Source of the DNA: a virus
Virus record (IMG/VR): IMGVR_UViG_3300021368_002180
Span: 1-27,842 of that record
DNA: 27,842 nucleotides
Strand: one strand, 5' to 3'
The notes under the pieces were generated by a model. It saw nothing but the letters and a program-made list of their open reading frames with translations, was not told the DNA's origin and made no database searches. Within the stretch, counting starts at the first letter, position 1. Each line of letters begins with the position of its first letter. A program made the position numbers and the translations under genes. Of this stretch, positions 18,756 to 25,155 are shown piece after piece.

Positions 18756-21700
18756 TTAGCCTAGTAAAAGGCTCCAGAGCTGACCTTCTTCTTCCATATA
18801 TGCTTCGTCAACTCCGCCAATTTCTCCAGCGGCTGGTATCCAAGCATCTGTAGTTCCGTCGTAAACTTCGAGTATCGTAGAATCCGTATTCCATCTTATT
18901 TCACCAGCTATTCCTAATGAACCTCTTGTAGAATTGTCTCCGTAAGGAATAACAATACCTGTTGCACCTACAAATTTATGCCAACCACCAAATCCTGTTG
19001 GATTTCCTGTTCCAGATAATGCAAATGATCCTGCAAATGACGCTTTGCTTGTTCCGTCATTTAGAAATGAATTTGAACTTAATTTAATATCACCAAATAC
19101 TGCTTTACCTGTTCCATCTCTTCTAAGTTCTAAATCGCTGTTAGATACACTTGTACGTATTGTGCTGTTGTCTAGATATATGTCATCTACATCTAGTCTA
19201 TGTATTGTAAGGCCATTGCCGTTTATTTCGCCTACTATTTTTGTACTGTCAGTTGTGCCAATAGCACCATTTACTGTAAGCAAAATATTATTTGCAGTTG
19301 CATCAGCTGTAATACTTGTTTGTCCGTCTGCTGAAAAAATACCTCCAAAGAATACATTATCAGTTGCATATCCTTCAAAACTATTACTATCTGTGTTGAA
19401 TCTTATGTTGCCTGCTGTTGCTATTCTTTCAGCAGTAGTGCCTTTTGGTAATTGTATGCTTCCTGTACTAGATACTGCAAAGTTTGCATCTGTGGTTAAG
19501 ACTAAATCAGGTAATGTGCTATCTCCGTGCCTAGTTGTAAGAGTTTCATCTATCACGCCTATATTTTCAAAATAAACATGTCCAGTACCTTGCCCTCTTA
19601 ATTCTAAATTTGAATTAGAGTTAGTTGTTGTAATATAATTGTTTTCAATAAAAATGTCACCTGTTGAATATGCTTCTGCTGTAACATCTTGGTTTGTGAA
19701 TATGTTGCTTGTTGATGTAATAGTTCCAACTTGTAGATTATTTGTAATATCTACATCTTCTTGCAGTATAACAAGTCCTGTTCCATTTGCACGTAGACTT
19801 AAATCTCTATCTGCTGTTGTTGTGTATAAAGCATTACCTTCAAAGTCTATTTCTTCAAAGGATGCGTTTGTTGCTCCTACAAAATTTCCTGTTGCTGTTA
19901 CATTACCTGTTATTGTGTTGTCACCGGTTTGTGTTCTATCTCCTACATGTGTAACAGTGCCAGTAATCCCTGTATCACTTAATGTTGTTGTTCCAACTAT
20001 TGTAGTAGCATTTGTTATTTCAAAATTATTGTTAGGAATTAAAATTTTACCTGTGCCGTTTGCACGTAACTCAAGATCACTATTTGACTCTGTGGTGGTA
20101 ATATAATTTGTATCAAAAAATAAATCGTCTGCTTGTATTGATCCTAAATGGGCTTTGCTCCAAGTTTTAGAAGCAGTACCTAAACTGTATAATCCGCTTA
20201 CATCTGGTACTAAATTTTGGCTGAACGGTGTGTTAAAATCTATTGTATCACCAGGTTCGTTACCAAAACCTATTGCACTGCCGCCGATTGAAAAATCTCC
20301 AGTCATGCTTATATTACCAGTTACGTTTGTACTGTCTAATAAATTAATTTGTCCAGAAAAGCTATCAAAATCAATACGTCCTTGAATCGAACTTATAGTA
20401 TTGTCCTTAATTAAGAATTCACCTACTCTAATTTCTTGGCCGTCAATAATTGTTGTGTTTCCGTTTGTAGTAAGCGTCAAACCGTTAAGTGAATCTACTT
20501 CTGCTTCAGTAATTGTAATTGTTGTTTCACCAGTATCTTGATTAATAAAAAACTGATCTCCGACACGATAGTTGCCTCTGTGATCAACTGTCTGATAATA
20601 GATGTTTGCACTATTTGCTTTGCTAATTTCTTGACTTTGTATTACTTGGCTTGGATCGTTTTCAACACTTTTTCCTAAACCAATATATGCCATATTGTGT
20701 TGTATAAGATAAAATAAAACACTAGAGCCATCACCTACTGCACCAAAGTTTCCGTATACATTTGCACTTCCAATTGCACGTAGTTCCGCACCGAACACAG
20801 TTGTACTTCCGTCTGAAGATAAATGTCCTGTGCTTCCATTTGTTGCATACAATCCTCTATTTGCAAAGTATGTAAATGAATTAAGCCATTCAACCCTGAC
20901 TCCGTTTGTCATTGTAAGTGCATCAACACCAGGAGTAATAAATGTAACTGAATGAAACAACATGCTTGCTTCTTGGCTTGTGCTTAATACGCTTGCTCCG
21001 TCAACCAATGCACCTTTACCTGCATCGCCTTCATCAAAGCCTCTTGGATCACTTGCACTTACAACACTACCTTTTGTAATTACAGTTACGTTCTTTATGT
21101 ATGGACTTCTAGACGTTACAGTTGCGTTACTAGCAAAACTAAATCCGTGTCCTGGACTGTAAAAATCTTTAATTGTTAGATTTTGTACAGTTGTTTCTCC
21201 ATTCAGTAAGAAACAATTGTTTGTGTTTGTAGCAGAAGTTGGTTTAATTATTGTGTTTCTAAAATCTAATCCGGCTACTGTTACATTTGTAGGAATTTCC
21301 AAAGGAAATATTTCTTCGTACTCTCCTGGATATATGTAGATTGTTACAGGACCTTGTATACTAGCATCTGCTCTTGCAAGTGCTTGCTTTACTGTAAGCA
21401 AAGGTGCATACATATTATCGCCAACGTTGGTATCGTTACCTCCTTTGGCTACATAAAAAATATTTCCTTGTGGTACATGGAAACTTGTTGTTCCTGATGT
21501 TACACCTTGTGCTGTGACTGTTGCAGATTCAATTGTATCTATATTAAGACTATCCCATTTTTTACCTGTAGCACCTATGTTATATGTGTTTGTTTGATCA
21601 GGTATAAGATCAGTTGCTATATCTGCATTAAGCACTAAATTATCTTGATCGTCATTACCAATTGTAATATTGCCGTCGGCTGTTATATTTCCTGTTGAAT

Positions 21701-22151
21701 GTAAATTACCAAATACTTCTAATCCATTTGTAACTTCAACAGTGCCAGTCCCATTTGTTAATAAATCTATGTTACTATTTGTATTGTAACTAGAAATAAT
21801 GTTATCGTCTATATTGATATTATCTGTTTGTAATGCACTTAAAACTATAGCTTCTGATGAATTTAAGTTAATTGGGCCAACTGGAGCACTAATTGTATCT
21901 CCGTTAGGACCTAAGCCAAATTCTAAATCGCCAGTATCTAATTGATTGTTGATGCCAAATATGACACCTTTTGTAGTTCCAAGAACATGTAGATGATCTG
22001 TGCCGGTGTTACCTGCGATAGCAATTTTACCGTTTACTACATCAAAATGGATCAACGCTGTATCAGATACAGTGTTTTTAAAATTTAAATTGATATTATT
22101 TCGTAATAAATTTTCTTGTAATAAAGGTCCGGATATTCTACCTACAGCCAT
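18756..22151 (-). CDS. 1131-aa fibre-like virion protein with beta-helix
   Basis: This is a paralogue of the 1265-aa protein, sharing the N-terminus MAVGRISGPLLQENLLRNNI. It has a NGTGTVEV repeat near 126 and a NADIATDLIPDQTNTYNIG block. Its beta-helix runs from about 231 (FYVAKGGNDT, PGEYEEIFPL, RSPYIKNVTV near 351, VEWLNSFTYFANR near 418). A NYRVGDQFFINQDTG module is near 528. NGTG-type repeats lie near 691, 781, 848 and 1004, an LPKGTTAER module is near 901, and the C-terminal IPYGDN...EIRWNT block (about 1064) ends LWSLLLG. AAGGAG lies nine bases before the ATG, and a late-type promoter sits directly upstream. I infer a tail fibre or other elongated virion protein. No hydrolase active site was recognised, so a structural role is more likely than depolymerase activity. 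Confidence 0.87.
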   Translation of the reverse strand: MAVGRISGPLLQENLLRNNINLNFKNTVSDTALIHFDVVNGKIAIAGNTGTDHLHVLGTTKGVIFGINNQLDTGDLEFGLGPNGDTISAPVGPINLNSSEAIVLSALQTDNINIDDNIISSYNTNSNIDLLTNGTGTVEVTNGLEVFGNLHSTGNITADGNITIGNDDQDNLVLNADIATDLIPDQTNTYNIGATGKKWDSLNIDTIESATVTAQGVTSGTTSFHVPQGNIFYVAKGGNDTNVGDNMYAPLLTVKQALARADASIQGPVTIYIYPGEYEEIFPLEIPTNVTVAGLDFRNTIIKPTSATNTNNCFLLNGETTVQNLTIKDFYSPGHGFSFASNATVTSRSPYIKNVTVITKGSVVSASDPRGFDEGDAGKGALVDGASVLSTSQEASMLFHSVTFITPGVDALTMTNGVRVEWLNSFTYFANRGLYATNGSTGHLSSDGSTTVFGAELRAIGSANVYGNFGAVGDGSSVLFYLIQHNMAYIGLGKSVENDPSQVIQSQEISKANSANIYYQTVDHRGNYRVGDQFFINQDTGETTITITEAEVDSLNGLTLTTNGNTTIIDGQEIRVGEFLIKDNTISSIQGRIDFDSFSGQINLLDSTNVTGNISMTGDFSIGGSAIGFGNEPGDTIDFNTPFSQNLVPDVSGLYSLGTASKTWSKAHLGSIQADDLFFDTNYITTTESNSDLELRANGTGKILIPNNNFEITNATTIVGTTTLSDTGITGTVTHVGDRTQTGDNTITGNVTATGNFVGATNASFEEIDFEGNALYTTTADRDLSLRANGTGLVILQEDVDITNNLQVGTITSTSNIFTNQDVTAEAYSTGDIFIENNYITTTNSNSNLELRGQGTGHVYFENIGVIDETLTTRHGDSTLPDLVLTTDANFAVSSTGSIQLPKGTTAERIATAGNIRFNTDSNSFEGYATDNVFFGGIFSADGQTSITADATANNILLTVNGAIGTTDSTKIVGEINGNGLTIHRLDVDDIYLDNSTIRTSVSNSDLELRRDGTGKAVFGDIKLSSNSFLNDGTSKASFAGSFALSGTGNPTGFGGWHKFVGATGIVIPYGDNSTRGSLGIAGEIRWNTDSTILEVYDGTTDAWIPAAGEIGGVDEAYMEEEGQLWSLLLG

Positions 22152-22168
22152 AACTACTCCTTGTAGTA

Positions 22169-22178
22169 GTATTTATTG
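22169..22178 (-). promoter_or_regulatory. T4-type late promoter (CAATAAATAC)
   Basis: On the minus strand this reads CAATAAATAC, right after the stop of the 177-aa gene (22180) and about 18 bp before the ATG at 22151. The ATAAATAC core is shared with the other three sites in the window. The leader would be very short, just covering the AAGGAG ribosome site. Confidence 0.65.
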
Positions 22179-22179
22179 G

Positions 22180-22713
22180 TTATTTGTCAAAGTTATGTAG
22201 GACAGTAATAGGTTTGCCAACATCTGGTGCTGATGTAAACTTTATATACCAGCCGTCAGCATATGGTGAATTAGGACCAGCTAAGTTACCGCTGGTACTT
22301 TGTTCAAGTGTGTAGTTGGTTGTTGATATTTGGAAAACATTCTCTACTAATACAAGAACATTTTGAGCGGCTAACGGAACTGGAAAATCTGCATCGCCAC
22401 TTGCTAAAGGACCAAACACTGTTTCTGTAGCATCGCCGTTACCTAGATTTTGTTGTGTAATGCCAGGATCTTGATTTGGTTCTTTAAATCGTAATTCTCT
22501 CCACGCACCGTTTTGATACGCTTCAAATTGATCATCGTCTGTGTTGTACCTCAAATGTCCGTTTGCAGGACTGCTAGGACGTTGTGCTTCTGTACCTTTT
22601 GGCACAAGCACTACATTTGTGCTGTCCATAATAACTTGATCGTTAATATCGTACTTCACACCTTTTCCGTATATATTACGTAAGTTTGTATTTTGAGCTT
22701 TTAATAATCTCAT
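22180..22713 (-). CDS. 177-aa virion-type protein with LPxGTxAxRP module
   Basis: Residues about 35-75 carry a module of the form VPKGTEAQRP...GHLRYNTDDDQFEAYQNGAW. The 1265-aa protein has the same module near 1050 and the 1131-aa protein near 901. It is widespread in phage fibre and tail proteins. The rest is beta-rich, with a conserved-looking FQISTTNYTLEQ and a C-terminal PDVGKPITVLHN that resembles adhesin-tip or trimerised beta folds. GGAAG lies eight bases upstream, and only two bases separate it from the preceding stop. It is probably a short fibre or connector component; the specific role is unknown. Confidence 0.82.
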   Translation of the reverse strand: MRLLKAQNTNLRNIYGKGVKYDINDQVIMDSTNVVLVPKGTEAQRPSSPANGHLRYNTDDDQFEAYQNGAWRELRFKEPNQDPGITQQNLGNGDATETVFGPLASGDADFPVPLAAQNVLVLVENVFQISTTNYTLEQSTSGNLAGPNSPYADGWYIKFTSAPDVGKPITVLHNFDK

Positions 22714-22715
22714 AA

Positions 22716-23060
22716 TTATACTTCCAAATAACTTACAACGGCTGCCAAGTTTCCGTTTACATCTCCAACGAAAGAAAGTTTATCTCCTGCATCTAAAACA
22801 ATCCTTTCAGAATCAAAAGTAAAAGTTTCTCCTGCAGGTAAACTTAGTTGTCTTACAACACAGTTTAATGCTGTAGATAGAGCTTCACCGCTTGGTAGTA
22901 AATGCATATCAAATAATGCAGTTTCAGCTTCTGGACTTGCACCGTTTGGATCATATGTGTTACAAACCATTATGTTTGTTATTGCATATGTTTTTCCTGC
23001 GGGTACTGTTATAATATCTTGTTGTGCCCCTGTGCTTATTGTTAATGTTTCTATAGCCAT
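22716..23060 (-). CDS. Small beta-rich virion-type protein, 114 aa
   Basis: The sequence MAIETLTISTGAQQDIITVPAGKTYAITNIMV opens a beta-sandwich-like protein that ends in VSYLEV. The end pattern (LPAGETFTF, an acidic DAGDKL turn, final strand) matches the 109-aa protein at 14472-14801, so the two may be paralogues. AAGGAAA precedes the ATG, and the gap to the upstream gene is nine bases. It belongs to the same tightly packed late operon. It is probably a small virion component; nothing catalytic was seen. Confidence 0.8.
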   Translation of the reverse strand: MAIETLTISTGAQQDIITVPAGKTYAITNIMVCNTYDPNGASPEAETALFDMHLLPSGEALSTALNCVVRQLSLPAGETFTFDSERIVLDAGDKLSFVGDVNGNLAAVVSYLEV

Positions 23061-23069
23061 ATCTTTTCC

Positions 23070-24116
23070 TTAAAATAACATGCTATAAACTAGCGATCTG
23101 TTATTGCTTATTATTTCGTCATTTGTGCTACTACTATTTACAAAAAATAGCCCACTTCCGCCAACACCCTGAGATTTGGCATAAATGATAGTTCCGTCTG
23201 ATGGTGCAGATGGATCTGTTTGTGCATCATCTGCATGAGGAGTAGCTCTTATTAGTAAGTTATCGTTTATTTCAACATGACCCGATGCTGGTGATTCTAA
23301 AATCAAATTGTCATTTGTGTTTATTGCTTGAATCTTGTTATCTTGAATTTGAATTTGGTCAAGTTGTAACCTATTTTGATAGATGTTAGCAATTACAGTT
23401 CCGTCAACTGTAACTTCAACCACGCTTTCATTTCCAGTAGTGTCAATGTCTCTTGTTCTTACTTTAGTATCACCGTCTTCAATACCTGGCTGTAAAATAT
23501 TTGATGCACTAAATGCTACATAATCTACAAGAGCTTTTGCATTTACAAGACCATCATTTTGTAATGTAGGGCCGCCACCCGGATCTGTAATAATAAAGTC
23601 ATTCTGTATTGCATCAAATGTATAATTAAATAAATTTCTTTCATAATTAACAGTGCCTGCAACATTCACAACACTTGCTGGTGTCGTAATATAAAGTGTG
23701 CTTTCAGCATTGATACTATTTGTTGTAATTGGCATAATGTCGCCATTTACATCTTGGAATCTAAATGCTCCTGTACCACTACTGCCACCTGTAATAAATG
23801 CTGTTTGTTCATTAAAAACTAAACGTGCGGCAGGTAAACTTCCTCTATCTATTTCTATACCAGAAATGTATCCTAAAGATGCGCTTACTCCTGCTCCTGC
23901 TTCGCCTTCATTTAAAGTAATAATATTATCAGCAATAGTAGTATCTGTAGATTCTACAGTTGTAGTTGTTCCTCTAACTTCTAGATTTCCATTTATTACT
24001 GTAGTTCCTCGTATAGAACTTGCACCTGCTGTTGTATCAAGTGTAATTGTTCCTGTAGCACCATTTGCAACTACAATTTTATAATTTCCGTCTGTTACTT
24101 TTACTATTTTTGACAT
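23070..24116 (-). CDS. 348-aa fibre-like virion protein
   Basis: This is a repeat-rich beta protein. The N-terminal part (INGNLEVRGTTTTVESTDTT, then DNIITLNEGE) is a pattern common in marine phage fibre and neck-appendage proteins. A DNLILESPASGHVEI segment near 271 is a diverged copy of the SDLELRANGTGK repeat of the 1131- and 1265-aa proteins. The C-terminus ends SLVYSMLF, like LWSLLLG and ILQALMFG in those proteins. An AGGA site lies nine bases upstream, behind a nine-pair hairpin at 24132-24154. It may be a shortened relative of the large fibre proteins, keeping the two ends but lacking the beta-helix. A structural role is likely. Confidence 0.82.
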   Translation of the reverse strand: MSKIVKVTDGNYKIVVANGATGTITLDTTAGASSIRGTTVINGNLEVRGTTTTVESTDTTIADNIITLNEGEAGAGVSASLGYISGIEIDRGSLPAARLVFNEQTAFITGGSSGTGAFRFQDVNGDIMPITTNSINAESTLYITTPASVVNVAGTVNYERNLFNYTFDAIQNDFIITDPGGGPTLQNDGLVNAKALVDYVAFSASNILQPGIEDGDTKVRTRDIDTTGNESVVEVTVDGTVIANIYQNRLQLDQIQIQDNKIQAINTNDNLILESPASGHVEINDNLLIRATPHADDAQTDPSAPSDGTIIYAKSQGVGGSGLFFVNSSSTNDEIISNNRSLVYSMLF

Positions 24117-24131
24117 ATAAAAATTCCTAAT

Positions 24132-24154
24132 TATAGGGGGACTAGCCCCCTATA
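24132..24154 (-). other. Perfect hairpin between the 129-aa and 348-aa genes
   Basis: A nine-base-pair stem (TATAGGGGG / CCCCCTATA) with a five-base loop starts two bases after the stop of the 129-aa gene and ends before the ribosome site of the next. The minus-strand transcript has no U-run after it (AATTAGG), so it is a weak terminator at best. It may stabilise or process the mRNA, or give partial termination. A plus-strand reading has a short T-run, but there is no plus-strand gene to end. Confidence 0.6.
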
Positions 24155-24156
24155 TT

Positions 24157-24546
24157 TTAGATAGCTGTTAGTACTAACACGTTTGCAGTTGAGTCGTCAG
24201 TTACTGACCATGTATAACGATTGTTATCAAAGTCAAACATTGTACGATTGTGTACCTTACGAATGTTTTTACCGTCGCCGCCTGTTGTAAATCCTTGTAG
24301 GATCATTTCGTTGTCGCCAAGTGCTCCAAACGCTTTATCTACTAGTGTACAAACACCAGAGTTTCCAGATGTACCATCTGGGTCATCGTGACAATTAAAT
24401 TTTGTCTCTGAACGTTGTGACAGTATACATCCATTTGCTACTGCTGAGTTAGATCCAACCTTACACATTACTGTAAGATTGTTACCTTCTGTGCCTACTG
24501 CACCTTCGGTAGCACCAAAGTGTCTTTTATTAAGTGGTCTTCCCAT
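24157..24546 (-). CDS. 129-aa virion-type protein (MGRPLNKR family)
   Basis: The protein begins MGRPLNKRHFGATEGAVG and runs into beta-rich segments containing SQRSETKFNC, GVCTLVDKAFG and a C-terminal NNRYTWSV strand. I recognise the MGRPLNKR start and the CTLVDK segment as typical of a small protein found in structural clusters of T4-like marine phages, though I cannot search for it here. I chose the ATG at 24546 over the upstream in-frame ATG at 24672. AAGGAG lies eight bases before it, whereas the upstream ATG lies inside a terminator stem. It has four cysteines, which is rather many for its size. It opens a late operon driven from 24640-24648. Confidence 0.82.
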   Translation of the reverse strand: MGRPLNKRHFGATEGAVGTEGNNLTVMCKVGSNSAVANGCILSQRSETKFNCHDDPDGTSGNSGVCTLVDKAFGALGDNEMILQGFTTGGDGKNIRKVHNRTMFDFDNNRYTWSVTDDSTANVLVLTAI

Positions 24547-24639
24547 TTGTTTTCTCCTTTTTAGAAGTCCGATGCGGGTTCTATCCGCTACGCTGTGGGT
24601 ACAGCATAAGTCCGCCTTGCGGCACACTATCTGACGTAT
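24547..24639 (-). other. Structured 5' leader of the 129-aa gene
   Basis: Between the late-type promoter and the ribosome site, three short GC-rich hairpins follow one another. They are CCGC/GCGG at 24612-24622, GCTGT/ACAGC at 24592-24605 and GCGG/CCGC at 24574-24588. The stretch is clearly richer in G+C than its flanks. No ORF fits it. It may stabilise a strongly made late mRNA; a regulatory role is only inferred. Confidence 0.45.
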
Positions 24640-24648
24640 GTATTTATC
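24640..24648 (-). promoter_or_regulatory. T4-type late promoter (GATAAATAC)
   Basis: On the minus strand this reads GATAAATAC. It lies directly after the terminator at 24655-24688, so it restarts transcription for the 129-aa gene and the packed genes behind it. It is identical to the sites at 8435 and 18725. Confidence 0.7.
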
Positions 24649-24654
24649 AAAAGA

Positions 24655-24688
24655 GAAAAAAGGCTCTACCAAGTTAATGATAGAGCCT
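24655..24688 (-). terminator. Rho-independent terminator
   Basis: An eight-base-pair stem AGGCTCTA/TAGAGCCT with a 12-nt loop is followed on the minus strand by a run of six T (TTTTTTC). It ends the short transcription unit that begins at the promoter near 24911-24938. Confidence 0.85.
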
Positions 24689-24718
24689 CAAATAAATATG
24701 ATAGGTAGGACTTAATGA

Positions 24719-24817
24719 TCACCTACAAATGCCAGTACAGATCATGTCTGTGTTACTAGCATAGCCCAGCATCGGATAGTTACTTCCAAATCTACATCTC
24801 TGTGTCTCCACAGTCAT
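24719..24817 (-). CDS. Possible 32-aa cysteine-containing peptide
   Basis: An ATG at 24817 opens 32 codons ending in TGA at 24719. The product reads MTVETQRCRFGSNYPMLGY and then ASNTDMICTGICR, with three cysteines and a sensible composition. There is no clear ribosome site, and two TAG codons lie just upstream in frame, so this ATG is the only start. The same DNA can fold into two perfect five-pair hairpins (24800-24813 with a GAGA loop; 24737-24751), so it could instead be a structured RNA. It lies between a host-type promoter and a strong terminator. I do not recognise a function. Confidence 0.4.
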   Translation of the reverse strand: MTVETQRCRFGSNYPMLGYASNTDMICTGICR

Positions 24818-24904
24818 GCAATGCTACTACAGCTACTAGCCAAGTTACGCCTCTGTAAACGCCGTTCCTTGCACTATCTAACTAAAGGATATCTCCTAAG
24901 TTAT
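24818..24904 (-). other. Leader or ncRNA 5' part of the short unit 24904-24655
   Basis: From the predicted start near 24904 there are about 87 nt before the 32-codon ORF. An AGGAG at about 24892-24896 has no usable ATG at normal spacing. CAAG/CTTG ends flank an internal loop with A- and G-rich sides, so the segment can fold. The short unit may be a small untranslated RNA of about 250 nt, or an mRNA with a folded leader. Confidence 0.35.
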
Positions 24905-24910
24905 GTTTTT

Positions 24911-24938
24911 AATATAACATATAAAAAATAAAAGTCAA
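24911..24938 (-). promoter_or_regulatory. Host-type sigma-70 promoter with extended -10
   Basis: On the minus strand TTGACT (24938-24933) is followed by 16 bases and TATATT (24916-24911), with TGT immediately before the -10 (extended -10). This is close to the bacterial housekeeping consensus and unlike the late motifs elsewhere in the window, so early or constitutive transcription is suggested. The -35 overlaps the stop codon of the 28-codon ORF. Confidence 0.65.
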
Positions 24939-25021
24939 CCTTTTTTTAATAAAAAGTTAATCTTTTTTTCACGATGCTGTTTGATTAGTTTTTGAAAGCA
25001 CCAAAACGTGAATCTATCCAT
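24935..25021 (-). CDS. Possible 28-aa basic peptide
   Basis: AGGAG stands seven bases before the ATG at 25021, an ideal ribosome site. The 28-codon product is basic and aromatic: it starts MDRFTFWCFQKLIKQHREKK and ends in KKG. An amphipathic helix is plausible. It follows the gp23 terminator by about 85 bases, with a structured leader (GCG/CGC and CTAC/GTAG hairpins) and a possible weak late-type promoter. The TGA lies inside the -35 of the next promoter. Function is unknown; it is shorter than most gene callers accept. Confidence 0.5.
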   Translation of the reverse strand: MDRFTFWCFQKLIKQHREKKINFLLKKG

Positions 25022-25096
25022 AACACTTCTCCTAGTTAAAGGTTTAAAGTGCGTTCCTTCGCTTATGCTACTTCCGTCCCGTAGGATGAACGTACA

Positions 25097-25106
25097 AATA
25101 TTTAGT
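25097..25106 (-). promoter_or_regulatory. Possible weak late promoter (ACTAAATAT)
   Basis: On the minus strand ACTAAATAT shares the TAAATA core with the four ATAAATAC sites and lies directly behind the gp23 terminator, as the 24640 site lies behind its terminator. The match is poorer (CTAAATAT against ATAAATAC), so this is a candidate only, for the 28-codon ORF. Confidence 0.3.
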
Positions 25107-25107
25107 C

Positions 25108-25136
25108 AAAAAAATAGGCCCCGTAGGGCCTATTTT
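25108..25136 (-). terminator. Rho-independent terminator after gp23
   Basis: An 11-pair stem AAAATAGGCCC/GGGCCTATTTT with a four-base loop is followed on the minus strand by a run of seven T. It lies 20 bases after the gp23 stop. The stem is symmetrical enough to work on both strands, but only minus-strand genes are present. Confidence 0.9.
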
Positions 25137-25155
25137 AATTAGTGTAAAGCTAAAC

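Noticed and set aside
225-20385. Many plus-strand ORFs of 60-200 codons opposite the large genes
   Set aside because: They run antisense to long minus-strand genes with clear domains. Their products are low-complexity and lack ribosome sites, as expected of shadows of repetitive AT-rich coding sequence.
15600-21800. CRISPR-like spaced repeats
   Set aside because: The recurring motifs are in frame, degenerate and protein-level (NGTG repeats). Spacing is irregular and no cas gene is present.
14812-22151. Diversity-generating retroelement acting on the fibre genes
   Set aside because: No reverse transcriptase, template repeat or adenine-biased variable repeat was seen. The similar blocks are ordinary coding repeats.
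24571-24605. tRNA-like T-arm (GCGG GTTCTAT CCGC) on the plus strand
   Set aside because: The stem has only four pairs, the loop does not fit TTCRANY, and no acceptor, D or anticodon arms can be built around it.
24547-24672. Upstream in-frame start at 24672 extending the 129-aa gene to 171 aa
   Set aside because: That ATG lies in the loop and stem of a terminator and has no ribosome site. The extension would cover the late promoter and leader hairpins. The ATG at 24546 has a strong AAGGAG.
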